Source of the DNA: VYFG01 sp022827325
GTDB lineage: Bacteria; Pseudomonadota; Gammaproteobacteria; Arenicellales; Poriferihabitantaceae
Length of the DNA stretch: 64,000 bases
Direction: 5' to 3'
NCBI GenBank assembly: GCA_022827325.1
Contig: JAJDTE010000067.1
Span: 1-64,000 of the forward strand
The notes under the pieces were generated by a model. It saw only the letters and a list, made by a program, of their open reading frames with translations, searched no databases and was not told where the DNA came from. Positions 34,311 to 41,869 of this stretch are shown here, one piece after another. A program made the position numbers and the translations under genes. Positions within the stretch are counted from its first letter, which is position 1, and every line of letters begins with the position of its first letter.

Positions 34311-35582
34311 GTGGAAAACAACCTATTTCATTTACAGTACGCCATCGACACGTTCTACTTCCTGGTCTGCGGCGCCCTTGTGATGTGGATGGCCGCCGGC
34401 TTCTCGATGCTCGAGGCCGGCATGGTGCGTGCCAAGAACACCACCGAAATCCTGACCAAGAACATGGCCCTCTACGCCATTTCCTGCATCATGTACCTGG
34501 TTTGCGGCTATGCCATCATGTACGGCGGCGAATGGTTCCTGGCCGGCATGGGGGACATCGATACCGACGGTGTGCTCGCGGATTTCGCCGCCCGCGAGGA
34601 CGGCTTCACCGGCGGCTCCATCTATTCCGGCGCGTCCGACTTCTTCTTCCAGGTCGTCTTCGTGGCCACCGCGATGTCCATCGTCTCCGGGGCCGTGGCG
34701 GAACGGATGAAGCTCTGGGCGTTCCTCCTGTTCGCCGTGGTGATGACCGCGGTCATCTACCCCGTCGAGGGCGGCTGGACCTGGGGCGGCAATGCCGTGT
34801 TCGGAATGTACAGCCTGGGTGACCTGGGCTTCAGCGATTTCGCGGGCTCGGGCATCGTGCACATGGCCGGCGCCACCGCCGCGCTTGCCGGCGTGATCCT
34901 TCTCGGGCCCCGCCAGGGCAAGTACGGCAAGGACGGCAGCATCCGCGCCATGCCCGGCGCCAACATGCCGCTCGCCACGGTCGGCACCTTCATCCTGTGG
35001 ATGGGGTGGTTCGGTTTCAACGGCGGCTCGGTACTGAAGCTCGGCGACATCGGCAACGCACACGCGGTCGCGATGGTGTTCCTGAACACCAATACGGCCG
35101 CCGCGGGCGGCGCCGTCGCCGCCCTGGTCGTTGCCAGGCTCCTGTACGGCAAGGCCGACCTCACCATGCTGCTGAACGGCGCCCTCGCCGGACTGGTGAC
35201 CATCACCGCGGAGCCCTCCACCCCGACCGCCCTCGTCGCCACCTTGTGGGGCGGGCTCGGCGGTGTGCTGGTGGTCTTCAGCATCCGGCTGCTGGACAGA
35301 CTGCGAATCGATGATCCGGTGGGCGCCATTTCCGTCCACGGCACCTGCGGACTGCTCGGCCTGCTCCTGGTGCCGCTGACCAATGACGGCGCCACCTTCC
35401 TTGGCCAGGTCCTCGGTGCCGCCACCATCTTCGTCTGGGTGTTCGCCGCGAGCGCCGTCGTCTGGCTGGTGCTCAAGCACTCCATCGGCATCCGTGTCGG
35501 CGAGGAGGACGAATACGAGGGCATGGACATGGCGGACTGCGGCATCGAGGCCTATCCGGAGTTCACCCGCACGATCGTCTGA
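34311..35582 (+). CDS. amtB: ammonium transporter AmtB
   Basis: A 423-residue, about 11-span inner-membrane ammonium channel. The twin-histidine pore pair is visible in SGIVHMAGATAALAG and AISVHGTCGLLGLL; the conserved AGFSMLEAGMVRAKN and DFFFQVVFVATAMSIVSGAV stretches are present. GTG start with GAGAGGACAA before it. There is no cleavable signal peptide, unlike E. coli AmtB and unlike the second Amt in this window. Operon with glnK; a strong terminator follows. Confidence 0.96.
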   Translation: MENNLFHLQYAIDTFYFLVCGALVMWMAAGFSMLEAGMVRAKNTTEILTKNMALYAISCIMYLVCGYAIMYGGEWFLAGMGDIDTDGVLADFAAREDGFTGGSIYSGASDFFFQVVFVATAMSIVSGAVAERMKLWAFLLFAVVMTAVIYPVEGGWTWGGNAVFGMYSLGDLGFSDFAGSGIVHMAGATAALAGVILLGPRQGKYGKDGSIRAMPGANMPLATVGTFILWMGWFGFNGGSVLKLGDIGNAHAVAMVFLNTNTAAAGGAVAALVVARLLYGKADLTMLLNGALAGLVTITAEPSTPTALVATLWGGLGGVLVVFSIRLLDRLRIDDPVGAISVHGTCGLLGLLLVPLTNDGATFLGQVLGAATIFVWVFAASAVVWLVLKHSIGIRVGEEDEYEGMDMADCGIEAYPEFTRTIV

Positions 35583-35613
35583 CACCGGCACGGTTCAGTC
35601 ACCGGCATTTCCC

Positions 35614-35639
35614 GCCCCCTCTTCGCGAGGGGGCTTTTT
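35614..35639 (+). terminator. intrinsic terminator of glnK-amtB
   Basis: An 8-base-pair stem GCCCCCTC / GAGGGGGC with a TTCGC loop runs directly into TTTTT, 31 bases after the amtB stop. Confidence 0.93.
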
Positions 35640-35732
35640 CCTGCTGCCCGCCGCTGCACCCTGCGGCCATGCCGTCACCGGCTGCGCGTTCATCCCCTAC
35701 AATAGCCCCTTTCCGGGCATTGGAACCGCAGA

Positions 35733-36800
35733 ATGACCGAGTCCACGAATTTCGACCATGCCGCCCCGGCAACCATCGGCGTCCTGCTGACGAATCTGGG
35801 CACCCCCGCCGATCCGACGCCGGGCGCCATCAGGCGTTTCCTGAAGGAGTTTCTCAGCGACCCCAGGGTGGTGGAACTGCCACGGGTTCTGTGGTGGCCG
35901 ATACTGAACGGCGTGATCCTGAATACCCGCCCAAGGCGCAAGGCCAAAGACTATGCCGAGATCTGGGGGGAGGAGGGGGCGCCGCTCCTGGCCATTTCCA
36001 TCCGCCAGACGGAGGCGCTGCAGGCCGCGCTCTCGGAACTGCCGGTGTCGGTGGAACTGGCCATGCGCTACGGCAATCCCTCCATTGCCAGCGGCCTGGC
36101 GCGGCTCCGGCGGCGCGGTGCGACGCATGTCCTCGTGCTGCCCCTGTACCCGCAGTACTCGGCCACCACCACGGCCACCACGTTCGATGCCGTGGCAGCG
36201 GCGCTCAAGCCGGAACGCCGGCTGCCGGAACTGCGTTTCGTCAACCACTATCACGACGACGACGCCTATATCGGCGCCCTGGCGGACAGCGTACAGGCCC
36301 ACCGCAGCCGGCACGGCAGTCCGGACCTGCTGCTGATGTCCTTTCACGGCATCCCCCGGGAATATTTCGACAAGGGCGATCCCTACCACTGCGAATGCCA
36401 GAAGACCGCCCGGCTGCTGGCGGAGCAGCTCGGACTCGCCGCGGACGAGTGGCAGGTCAGCTTCCAGTCGCGCCTGGGACCGAAACAGTGGCTGCAGCCC
36501 TACACCGACGCGACCCTGCGCCGGCTTGCGGCGGACGGCGTCCGTTCCGTGCACGTCATCTGCCCCGGATTCAGCGCCGACTGCCTGGAGACCCTGGAGG
36601 AGATCGCAATCCAGAACCGGGACACGTTCCTGGAGGCGGGCGGTGAACGCTTTCAATACATCCCCTGCCTCAACGATACCCCGGCGCATATCGGGATGAT
36701 GAAACAACTGGTGCTCCGGCATATCCAGGGCTGGCCCACCGAATTCGGCCCGACCGGGGAAACCAAAAGGCGGGCCATGTCCCTGGGTGCGCCCGCATAG
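35733..36800 (+). CDS. hemH: ferrochelatase
   Basis: A 355-residue enzyme that inserts Fe(II) into protoporphyrin IX, the last step of haem synthesis. Family marks: GVLLTNLGTPADPTPGAIRRFLKEFLSD at the N-terminus (shown in part), MRYGNPSI, LPLYPQYSATTTATT and the active-site histidine in LLMSFHGIPREYFDKGD, with the conserved glutamate in CPGFSADCLETLEEI. No C-terminal iron-sulfur cysteine cluster is seen. A small open frame with a strong ribosome site begins 21 bases after it. Confidence 0.96.
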   Translation: MTESTNFDHAAPATIGVLLTNLGTPADPTPGAIRRFLKEFLSDPRVVELPRVLWWPILNGVILNTRPRRKAKDYAEIWGEEGAPLLAISIRQTEALQAALSELPVSVELAMRYGNPSIASGLARLRRRGATHVLVLPLYPQYSATTTATTFDAVAAALKPERRLPELRFVNHYHDDDAYIGALADSVQAHRSRHGSPDLLLMSFHGIPREYFDKGDPYHCECQKTARLLAEQLGLAADEWQVSFQSRLGPKQWLQPYTDATLRRLAADGVRSVHVICPGFSADCLETLEEIAIQNRDTFLEAGGERFQYIPCLNDTPAHIGMMKQLVLRHIQGWPTEFGPTGETKRRAMSLGAPA

Positions 36801-36821
36801 TCCCAAAGGAGAGGCAGTCAT

Positions 36822-36911
36822 ATGAAGGCATCGATCGCCCAGCGGCTTTACCGCCGGACGGCCCGCCATGACTCCGCCATTCGGCTGAACGGCGGTCCCG
36901 GGGCATCATGA
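36822..36911 (+). CDS. possible small protein of 29 residues downstream of hemH
   Basis: ATG 36822 is preceded at good spacing by AAAGGAGAGG, one of the best ribosome sites in the window, and opens a 29-codon frame ending in TGA (peptide beginning MKASIAQRLYRRTARHDSAI). The peptide is basic and amphipathic at its N-terminus, with no hydrophobic span. I do not recognise it. It is the only apparent content of the 262-base space between hemH and dtd. It could be chance; the ribosome site is the main argument. Confidence 0.33.
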   Translation: MKASIAQRLYRRTARHDSAIRLNGGPGAS

Positions 36912-37062
36912 TCTGGCAGAATGGCGGCGCCTCGGGATCGGTCATGGACGGTAATCTTCGGCTCCGGGCCGTTGGCGCTTCCGAGAAAACCTCGGTCCAC
37001 CCCTCCCGCATGCCGGGCAGGGCGGCGGGCCGGGCAGTTGTTCGTAATCAATGAGGGGTTCC

Positions 37063-37512
37063 ATGCGAGTTCTGTTACAACGGGTGCGTACCGCGTCGGT
37101 GGATACCGGCGGCGAGCAGGTGGCGAAAATCGGTCCCGGGCTCCTGTTGCTGGTCGGGTTCGGCGAGGCGGACAGGGGCGACTGGCAATCGAAGATCGGC
37201 CGCGCCGCGGAGAAGCTGGTGAACCTGCGGGTCTTCGCCAATGACCGGGGCAGGCTGGATCATTCCGTCATCGACATCCAGGGCGACATCCTCGCGGTGC
37301 CCCAGTTCACCCTGTACGGGAAAAGCCACAAGGGGCGGCGGCCGGACTTCACCGACGCCATGGACCCGGCGGTCGCCTCACCGGCCTTCGACGCCTTCAG
37401 GACGGCGCTGGAGTCGGCCCTGGGGAAGACGGTCCCCGCCGGCGTGTTCGGCGCCGAAATGCAGGTCACCCTGGTGAACGACGGCCCTCTCACCCTGCAA
37501 TTCGATTTCTGA
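37063..37512 (+). CDS. dtd: D-aminoacyl-tRNA deacylase
   Basis: A 149-residue enzyme that removes D-amino acids wrongly attached to tRNA. The start at ATG 37063 (MRVLLQRVRTASV) fits the family; an ATG four codons earlier is possible. The chirality-proofreading motif region VPQFTLYGKSHKGRRPDF and the terminal GVFGAEMQVTLVNDGPLT (Gly-x-Pro-like loop variants) are present. It overlaps aceK by one base (TGATG), so the two are translationally coupled. Confidence 0.94.
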   Translation: MRVLLQRVRTASVDTGGEQVAKIGPGLLLLVGFGEADRGDWQSKIGRAAEKLVNLRVFANDRGRLDHSVIDIQGDILAVPQFTLYGKSHKGRRPDFTDAMDPAVASPAFDAFRTALESALGKTVPAGVFGAEMQVTLVNDGPLTLQFDF

Positions 37513-39272
37513 TGACAACCGCCCAAGGCCCGGAACAGCCGCTCAGTCACCGTGTCGCGGAGACCATACTCGAGGGGTTCAACCGCCATTTCCAGCTGTT
37601 CCAGGAAATCACCCGCGCTGCCAGGGACCGCTTCGAGCAGTCCGACTGGGAAGGCGAGAGCAATGCCCGCAAGGAACGGATCTACTATTACGACCAACGG
37701 GTCAACGAGGCCATCGACCAGCTCCGGAGCCGCTTCGAACTCACGCCTTTCGACACGACGCTGTGGCAGGACGTCAAGCGCTGGTACCTCTGGCTTTTGT
37801 ACAACCACGACCAGCCGGAACTGGCGGAGACTTTCTACAATTCCGTGTTTTGCCGGCTGTTCGACAGCGCCTACTTCAACAACGACTACATTTTCGTCAA
37901 GCCGGGAACGGCGGTGGAGTTTCTCGACCTGGACCACCCGGTATACACCAGCTTCTATCCGGACAGCCAGGGTCTGGAGACCTGCCTCGGGCAGGTGCTG
38001 ACGTCCTTCGGCCTGGGCCGTCCCTGGCAGGACATCGACCGCGATGTCGGGCTCCTGGCGGACGATCTGCGGCCCACGCTGGGATATGCGCTGAAACCGG
38101 CCCCCCACCGCCAGTTCCATGTGGCCTCGAACCTGTTTTTCCGAAACAAGGCGGCCTACATCGTCTGCCGGGCCATGATCGGGCTGGAAATGCAGCCCTT
38201 CGTGATACCGGTCCTGATCAACGAGGACTTCGAACTGTACGTGGACACGGTCATCACCGATGTCAACGACCTCGCCCTGATCTTCAGTTTCACCCGGGCC
38301 TATTTCATGGTGGACACCGATGTGCCGTCAGGCCTGGTGGGCTTCCTGAAAAGCCTGTTGCCGACCAAGACCCCTGCCGATCTGTATACCTGCATCGGCT
38401 TCCAGAAACAGGGCAAGACCCTGTTTTACCGTGAGTTCCTGCATCACCTGGAACATTCCTCCGACAAGCTGGTCATCGCCCCGGGAATCAAGGGCATGGT
38501 GATGAGCGTGTTCACCCTGCCCTCCTTTCCCTACGTGTTCAAGGTGATCAAGGATCAGTTCGCGCCGCCCAAGAACATGGACCGCGCGACCGTGAAGCAG
38601 AAATACCAGTTGGTGAAGATGCATGACCGGGTGGGCCGCATGGCGGACACCCTGGAATTCTCCCATGTCGCATTCCCGCTGTCCCGGTTCTCCGATGAAC
38701 TGCTGGAGGAACTGCAGGACTCCATCGCCGACAGCCTGATCCTCGAGAACGACTACGTTGTGATCCGGCACCTCTACATCGAACGGCGCATGGTGCCGTT
38801 CAATATCTACCTGGATCATGCCGAAGACGAGCTGCTGGACGCGTCGGTGATCAGCTACGGCAACGCGGTGAAGGAAATGATCGCCGCCAATATCTTTCCC
38901 GGGGACATGCTGCTGAAGAACTTCGGCGTGACCAGGCATGGACGCGTGGTGTTCTACGACTACGATGAGATCTGCCACATGGACGATATCCGGATCCGCG
39001 CCATTCCCGAGGCCCGGACCCCGGAACAGGAGCTCTCAGCGGAGCCCTGGTACCATGTCGACGACAACGACTTCTTTCCCGAGCAGTTTGAGAACTTCGT
39101 GGCCAATCATCCCAAGGTCCGGGAACGCTTCGTGGTGCATCACCCCGAGTTGCTGGACCCCGGCTACTGGAAGCAGGTGCAAACGGAAATCCGGGAAAAG
39201 AAACGCCATGATGTCTTTCCCTACGACACCGAAAGACGGTTCATCAACCGTTACCCCGGGATGTACCGGTAG
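37512..39272 (+). CDS. aceK: isocitrate dehydrogenase kinase/phosphatase
   Basis: A 586-residue bifunctional enzyme that phosphorylates and dephosphorylates isocitrate dehydrogenase to control flux between TCA and glyoxylate bypass. The ATP site stretch APGIKGMVMSVFTLPSFPYV, the FKVIKDQFAPPK lysine segment and the catalytic FGVTRHGRVVFYDYDEICHM are present; length matches E. coli AceK (578). Isocitrate lyase and malate synthase are not adjacent, unlike the enterobacterial aceBAK operon. Confidence 0.95.
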   Translation: MTTAQGPEQPLSHRVAETILEGFNRHFQLFQEITRAARDRFEQSDWEGESNARKERIYYYDQRVNEAIDQLRSRFELTPFDTTLWQDVKRWYLWLLYNHDQPELAETFYNSVFCRLFDSAYFNNDYIFVKPGTAVEFLDLDHPVYTSFYPDSQGLETCLGQVLTSFGLGRPWQDIDRDVGLLADDLRPTLGYALKPAPHRQFHVASNLFFRNKAAYIVCRAMIGLEMQPFVIPVLINEDFELYVDTVITDVNDLALIFSFTRAYFMVDTDVPSGLVGFLKSLLPTKTPADLYTCIGFQKQGKTLFYREFLHHLEHSSDKLVIAPGIKGMVMSVFTLPSFPYVFKVIKDQFAPPKNMDRATVKQKYQLVKMHDRVGRMADTLEFSHVAFPLSRFSDELLEELQDSIADSLILENDYVVIRHLYIERRMVPFNIYLDHAEDELLDASVISYGNAVKEMIAANIFPGDMLLKNFGVTRHGRVVFYDYDEICHMDDIRIRAIPEARTPEQELSAEPWYHVDDNDFFPEQFENFVANHPKVRERFVVHHPELLDPGYWKQVQTEIREKKRHDVFPYDTERRFINRYPGMYR

Positions 39273-39361
39273 CCGGAATACCCGATTGGAGAACCCGGCC
39301 GGCATGGCCGGTCACGACGCCGTCCGGTATTCCCGCCAGGGCCGGACCCGCGCAAGGCCGG

Positions 39362-39838
39362 TTACGAGAGCTGCCGCTCCCGGATTTCGTCAATGGTCTT
39401 GCAGTCGATGCAAAGCCTGGCGGTGGGGCGCGCCTCCAGGCGCTTGAGGCCGATTTCCTCCCCGCAGTTCTCACAGAAACCGTAATCGCCGGATTTGAGG
39501 TAGGCGATCGTGTCCTCGATCTTGCGGATCAGTTTCCGGTCGCGGTCACGGCCACGCAATTCCAGGGCCATGTCGGTTTCCTGGCTGGCGCGGTCCGTGA
39601 GGTCCGGGTAATTCGCGGTCTCGTCCTGCATATGGACCACGGTGCGGGAGGTCTCGTCCTTCAGTTCCTTGAGCCATCCGTTGAGTATCTGGCGAAAGTG
39701 ATCGATCTGACCCGGTCCCATGTACTCTTCATTCCTTTTCGGCTTGTAGGGAGGAACTCCATGGATCAGGACTGCGGGTTTCTTCCTGGTTGGCATGTAC
39801 TGGTCGTTTTGTCTTTTTTGAGTGGTTGCCCGGGCCAT
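39362..39838 (-). CDS. dksA: RNA polymerase-binding transcription factor DksA
   Basis: A 158-residue ppGpp cofactor that enters the RNA polymerase secondary channel. The coiled-coil tip has the acidic motif DLTDRAS (D79, D82, A84), and the zinc finger is formed by C122, C125, C143 and C146 (CENCGEE, CIDCKT). The GGAG-preceded ATG at 39838 is used; ATG 39796 would give 144 residues. N-terminal extension is basic. Single gene, convergent with aceK. Confidence 0.95.
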   Translation of the reverse strand: MARATTQKRQNDQYMPTRKKPAVLIHGVPPYKPKRNEEYMGPGQIDHFRQILNGWLKELKDETSRTVVHMQDETANYPDLTDRASQETDMALELRGRDRDRKLIRKIEDTIAYLKSGDYGFCENCGEEIGLKRLEARPTARLCIDCKTIDEIRERQLS

Positions 39839-39934
39839 GCGGTCGATCGCTCCGGGGCCGGAAAAATCAGGCGCTGCGTTATACCAAAACCCTTTCCGAG
39901 ATGCAATGAAATTATCCGTGCACCCCGGGCGCTG

Positions 39935-40231
39935 TCACTTCCCGGCACGACGCCGACGGCGGGCCTCGGCACGCATCCGACGAGCATCGGCAGGGCTCGC
40001 ATGCAGCGGACGGTAGATCTCCACCCGGTCATGCGCCTGCACCGGGTGATCAAGTGCCATGCAGTGGCCGAAGATGCCCACCATCCTGTCCTCCAGCACG
40101 ATCTCCGGGAAGCGCTCCAGGATGCCGGACAGCCGGATGGCATCTTCAATGGTCGCCGCCGGTTCCACGTTCACGGGGATGACCACCTGTTCGTCCGGCA
40201 GGGCGTAGACCACCTCGATCTCGATGCCCAT
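39935..40231 (-). CDS. rnfH: RnfH family ubiquitin-like protein
   Basis: A 98-residue beta-grasp protein of the RnfH/YfjF family. The patterns IEVVYALPDEQVVIPVNVE and VGIFGHCMALDHPVQAHDRVEIYRPL (shown in part) match the family; the C-terminus is a strongly basic Arg tail. In E. coli it is the partner gene of ratA (yfjFG). Its start overlaps the ratA stop by one base (ATGA-type), so they are coupled. Function remains poorly known. Confidence 0.88.
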   Translation of the reverse strand: MGIEIEVVYALPDEQVVIPVNVEPAATIEDAIRLSGILERFPEIVLEDRMVGIFGHCMALDHPVQAHDRVEIYRPLHASPADARRMRAEARRRRRAGK

Positions 40232-40671
40232 CAGCCCCGCCGTTCCGCCAGTTCGTCCGCACGCCTGCAGAAGGACTCCACCATCGAATCCGCGATCAGC
40301 CTGAAAACCGGTCCCACCGCCGCCTCCACGACCCGGTTGGAGAATCCGAAACTGAGCGACAGCGAAATCCGGGAGGCCTCCGGGGAAATGGCCTTGAAGG
40401 TCCAGGTGCCGGACAGGTCGCTGAACGGACCGTCCACCAGCACCATTTCCATTCGCTGGTCATCAACCATGGTGTTGCGGGTGGTGAATGATCTCTTCAG
40501 GCCCTTGAAAGCGATATCCACCGAGGCCGTGTAACCCCTGTCATCCCGGGAAAGCACGCGCGCCCCCCCGCACCAGGGCAGAAACTCCTGATAGCGATCG
40601 ACGTCGTTGACGAGTTCGCTCAGATGCGCGGCGGGATGCATCACCAGCGCCGAGCGCTCCACCTGGTACAT
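40231..40671 (-). CDS. ratA: RatA/COQ10-type START domain protein
   Basis: A 146-residue polyketide cyclase/START-fold protein. The N-terminal QVERSALVMHPAAHLSELVN and YQEFLPWCGGARVL are the signature of the RatA/Coq10 family, which includes the E. coli ribosome-association toxin RatA and the ubiquinone-binding protein Coq10. A role in ubiquinone delivery is the better supported family role. Operon with rnfH; divergent from smpB with 84 bases between starts. Confidence 0.9.
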   Translation of the reverse strand: MYQVERSALVMHPAAHLSELVNDVDRYQEFLPWCGGARVLSRDDRGYTASVDIAFKGLKRSFTTRNTMVDDQRMEMVLVDGPFSDLSGTWTFKAISPEASRISLSLSFGFSNRVVEAAVGPVFRLIADSMVESFCRRADELAERRG

Positions 40672-40755
40672 TCGGGGAAGACCGCATTGCAGGGAACTCT
40701 GGATTATACTTCAGCCCCCCCATTCGCAGTGCTCGGGGAAACCGCAGTCCCGACC

Positions 40756-41226
40756 GTGGCCAAGCCCAGGAAAAAATCCGACCCCAACACCATTGCCGTC
40801 AACCGCAAGGCGACCTTCGACTATTTCATCGAGGAACCGTATGAGGCGGGCATGGCCCTGGAAGGCTGGGAAGTCAAGAGTCTCCGGGAAGGGCGCGCCC
40901 AGCTAAAGGAAAGCTATGTGATCGTGCAAAATGGGGAAGTGTTCCTGGTCGGCGCCCATATTTCGCCCCTGATCCAGGCCAGCAGCCATGTCCATCCCGA
41001 TCCGACCAGGGCCCGGAAGCTTCTCCTCCACAGGAAGGAAATCAGCAAACTGATCGGCGCCACCGAGCGCGAGGGCTACACCCTGGTGCCGCTTGCGCTC
41101 TACTGGTCAAGGGGAAAGGCCAAGTTGAGGATCGCCCTTGCAAAGGGCAAGAAACAGCACGACAAGCGCCAGACCATCCGTCAGCGGGAATGGGAACGGG
41201 ACAAAGCGAGGCTGCTGAAGCGGTAG
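40756..41226 (+). CDS. smpB: SsrA-binding protein SmpB
   Basis: A 156-residue tmRNA-binding protein required for trans-translation. The GTG at 40756 gives the family length; it precedes AKPRKKSDPNTIAVNRKATF. Visible: YEAGMALEGWEVKSLREGRA, the DPTRARKLLLHRKEI block and the basic C-terminal tail KGKKQHDKRQTIRQREWERD, which enters the ribosome decoding centre. The tmRNA gene follows 72 bases downstream on the same strand. Confidence 0.96.
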   Translation: MAKPRKKSDPNTIAVNRKATFDYFIEEPYEAGMALEGWEVKSLREGRAQLKESYVIVQNGEVFLVGAHISPLIQASSHVHPDPTRARKLLLHRKEISKLIGATEREGYTLVPLALYWSRGKAKLRIALAKGKKQHDKRQTIRQREWERDKARLLKR

Positions 41227-41258
41227 CCGCGGCCGCCGCGGGCACTTGAAATTTCCTT

Positions 41259-41285
41259 TTGTCACGCCACCTTCGGGTGTAGAAT
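41259..41285 (+). promoter_or_regulatory. candidate promoter of ssrA
   Basis: TTGTCA (41259-41264), a 15-base spacer and TAGAAT (41280-41285) lie 13 bases before the mature tmRNA 5' end, which leaves a short 5' leader for RNase P to remove. Confidence 0.5.
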
Positions 41286-41298
41286 CGCCTATCCATAT

Positions 41299-41656
41299 GG
41301 GGGTGACTGGCTTCGACGTCGGTCGCGAAACCATCGGAGCATGCCGAGGTGCAGAGTTCCTCGCAAATCCAGCTGCACAACAATAGTTGCCAACGACGAC
41401 AACTACGCACTGGCGGCTTAAGTCCCGCTAGTCCTTCCACCCGGCTCGCCTGTCGGCTTGGGCTCGGAAGGTCATTCCAGACAGGATCGCTTGCCGGCTG
41501 TGCCTGTTAGCCGGCTGCTAAAGGTAAGCAGGCTCGCCGTCCGGTAAGTTTGTCTGCCGACTGGCCGGACGGTTAACCTGAAGCGCAGACTAAGCATGTA
41601 GTTGCCGGTGAGCGTAGGGCTTGCGGACGCGGGTTCAATTCCCGCCACCTCCACCA
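41299..41656 (+). ncRNA. ssrA: transfer-messenger RNA (tmRNA)
   Basis: A 358-base tmRNA. The 5' end GGGGGTG pairs with CACCTCC before A-CCA at the 3' end, forming the alanine acceptor stem, and the T-arm is GGGTTCAATTCCC. The resume codon begins at 41389 and the reading frame 41389-41421 encodes ANDDNYALAA followed by TAA. GC-rich pseudoknot segments fill the rest. It rescues stalled ribosomes with SmpB, encoded just upstream, and tags the nascent protein for proteolysis. Confidence 0.97.
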
Positions 41657-41666
41657 TTTCCCGACT

Positions 41667-41692
41667 GAACATGTGCCCGATGGGCCATGTTC
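41667..41692 (+). terminator. hairpin terminator of ssrA
   Basis: GAACATG and CATGTTC arms with inner GCCC / GGGC pairs and a GAT loop form an 11-base-pair stem with one bulged T, 10 bases after the tmRNA CCA. The following bases are TTCG rather than a long T-tract. Confidence 0.6.
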
Positions 41693-41737
41693 TTCGAAAT
41701 GACTGCCCGGGAACAGGGACTTCCCGGCGGGGTTCTA

Positions 41738-41768
41738 TTGCTATCCGCCTGACTTCAGGTGGTAAAAT
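41738..41768 (+). promoter_or_regulatory. possible promoter with overlapping palindrome before the second amt gene
   Basis: TTGCTA (41738-41743) and TAAAAT (41763-41768) are separated by 19 bases. The spacer is almost filled by the near-perfect inverted repeat CCGCCTGA-CT-TCAGGTGG (41745-41762, one G/T mismatch), which looks like a repressor or activator operator. No sigma-54 site like that of glnK was found in this gap. The true start point is unknown. Confidence 0.35.
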
Positions 41769-41869
41769 GGGGCGTTTCGTTCTTCTGCGCCTTGCCCAAC
41801 CGATGTGTTCCGGCAAGGATATTCGTTTCCGGCGCCCCGAGCGCCGATTTGGAAATCCGGATAAAGACA

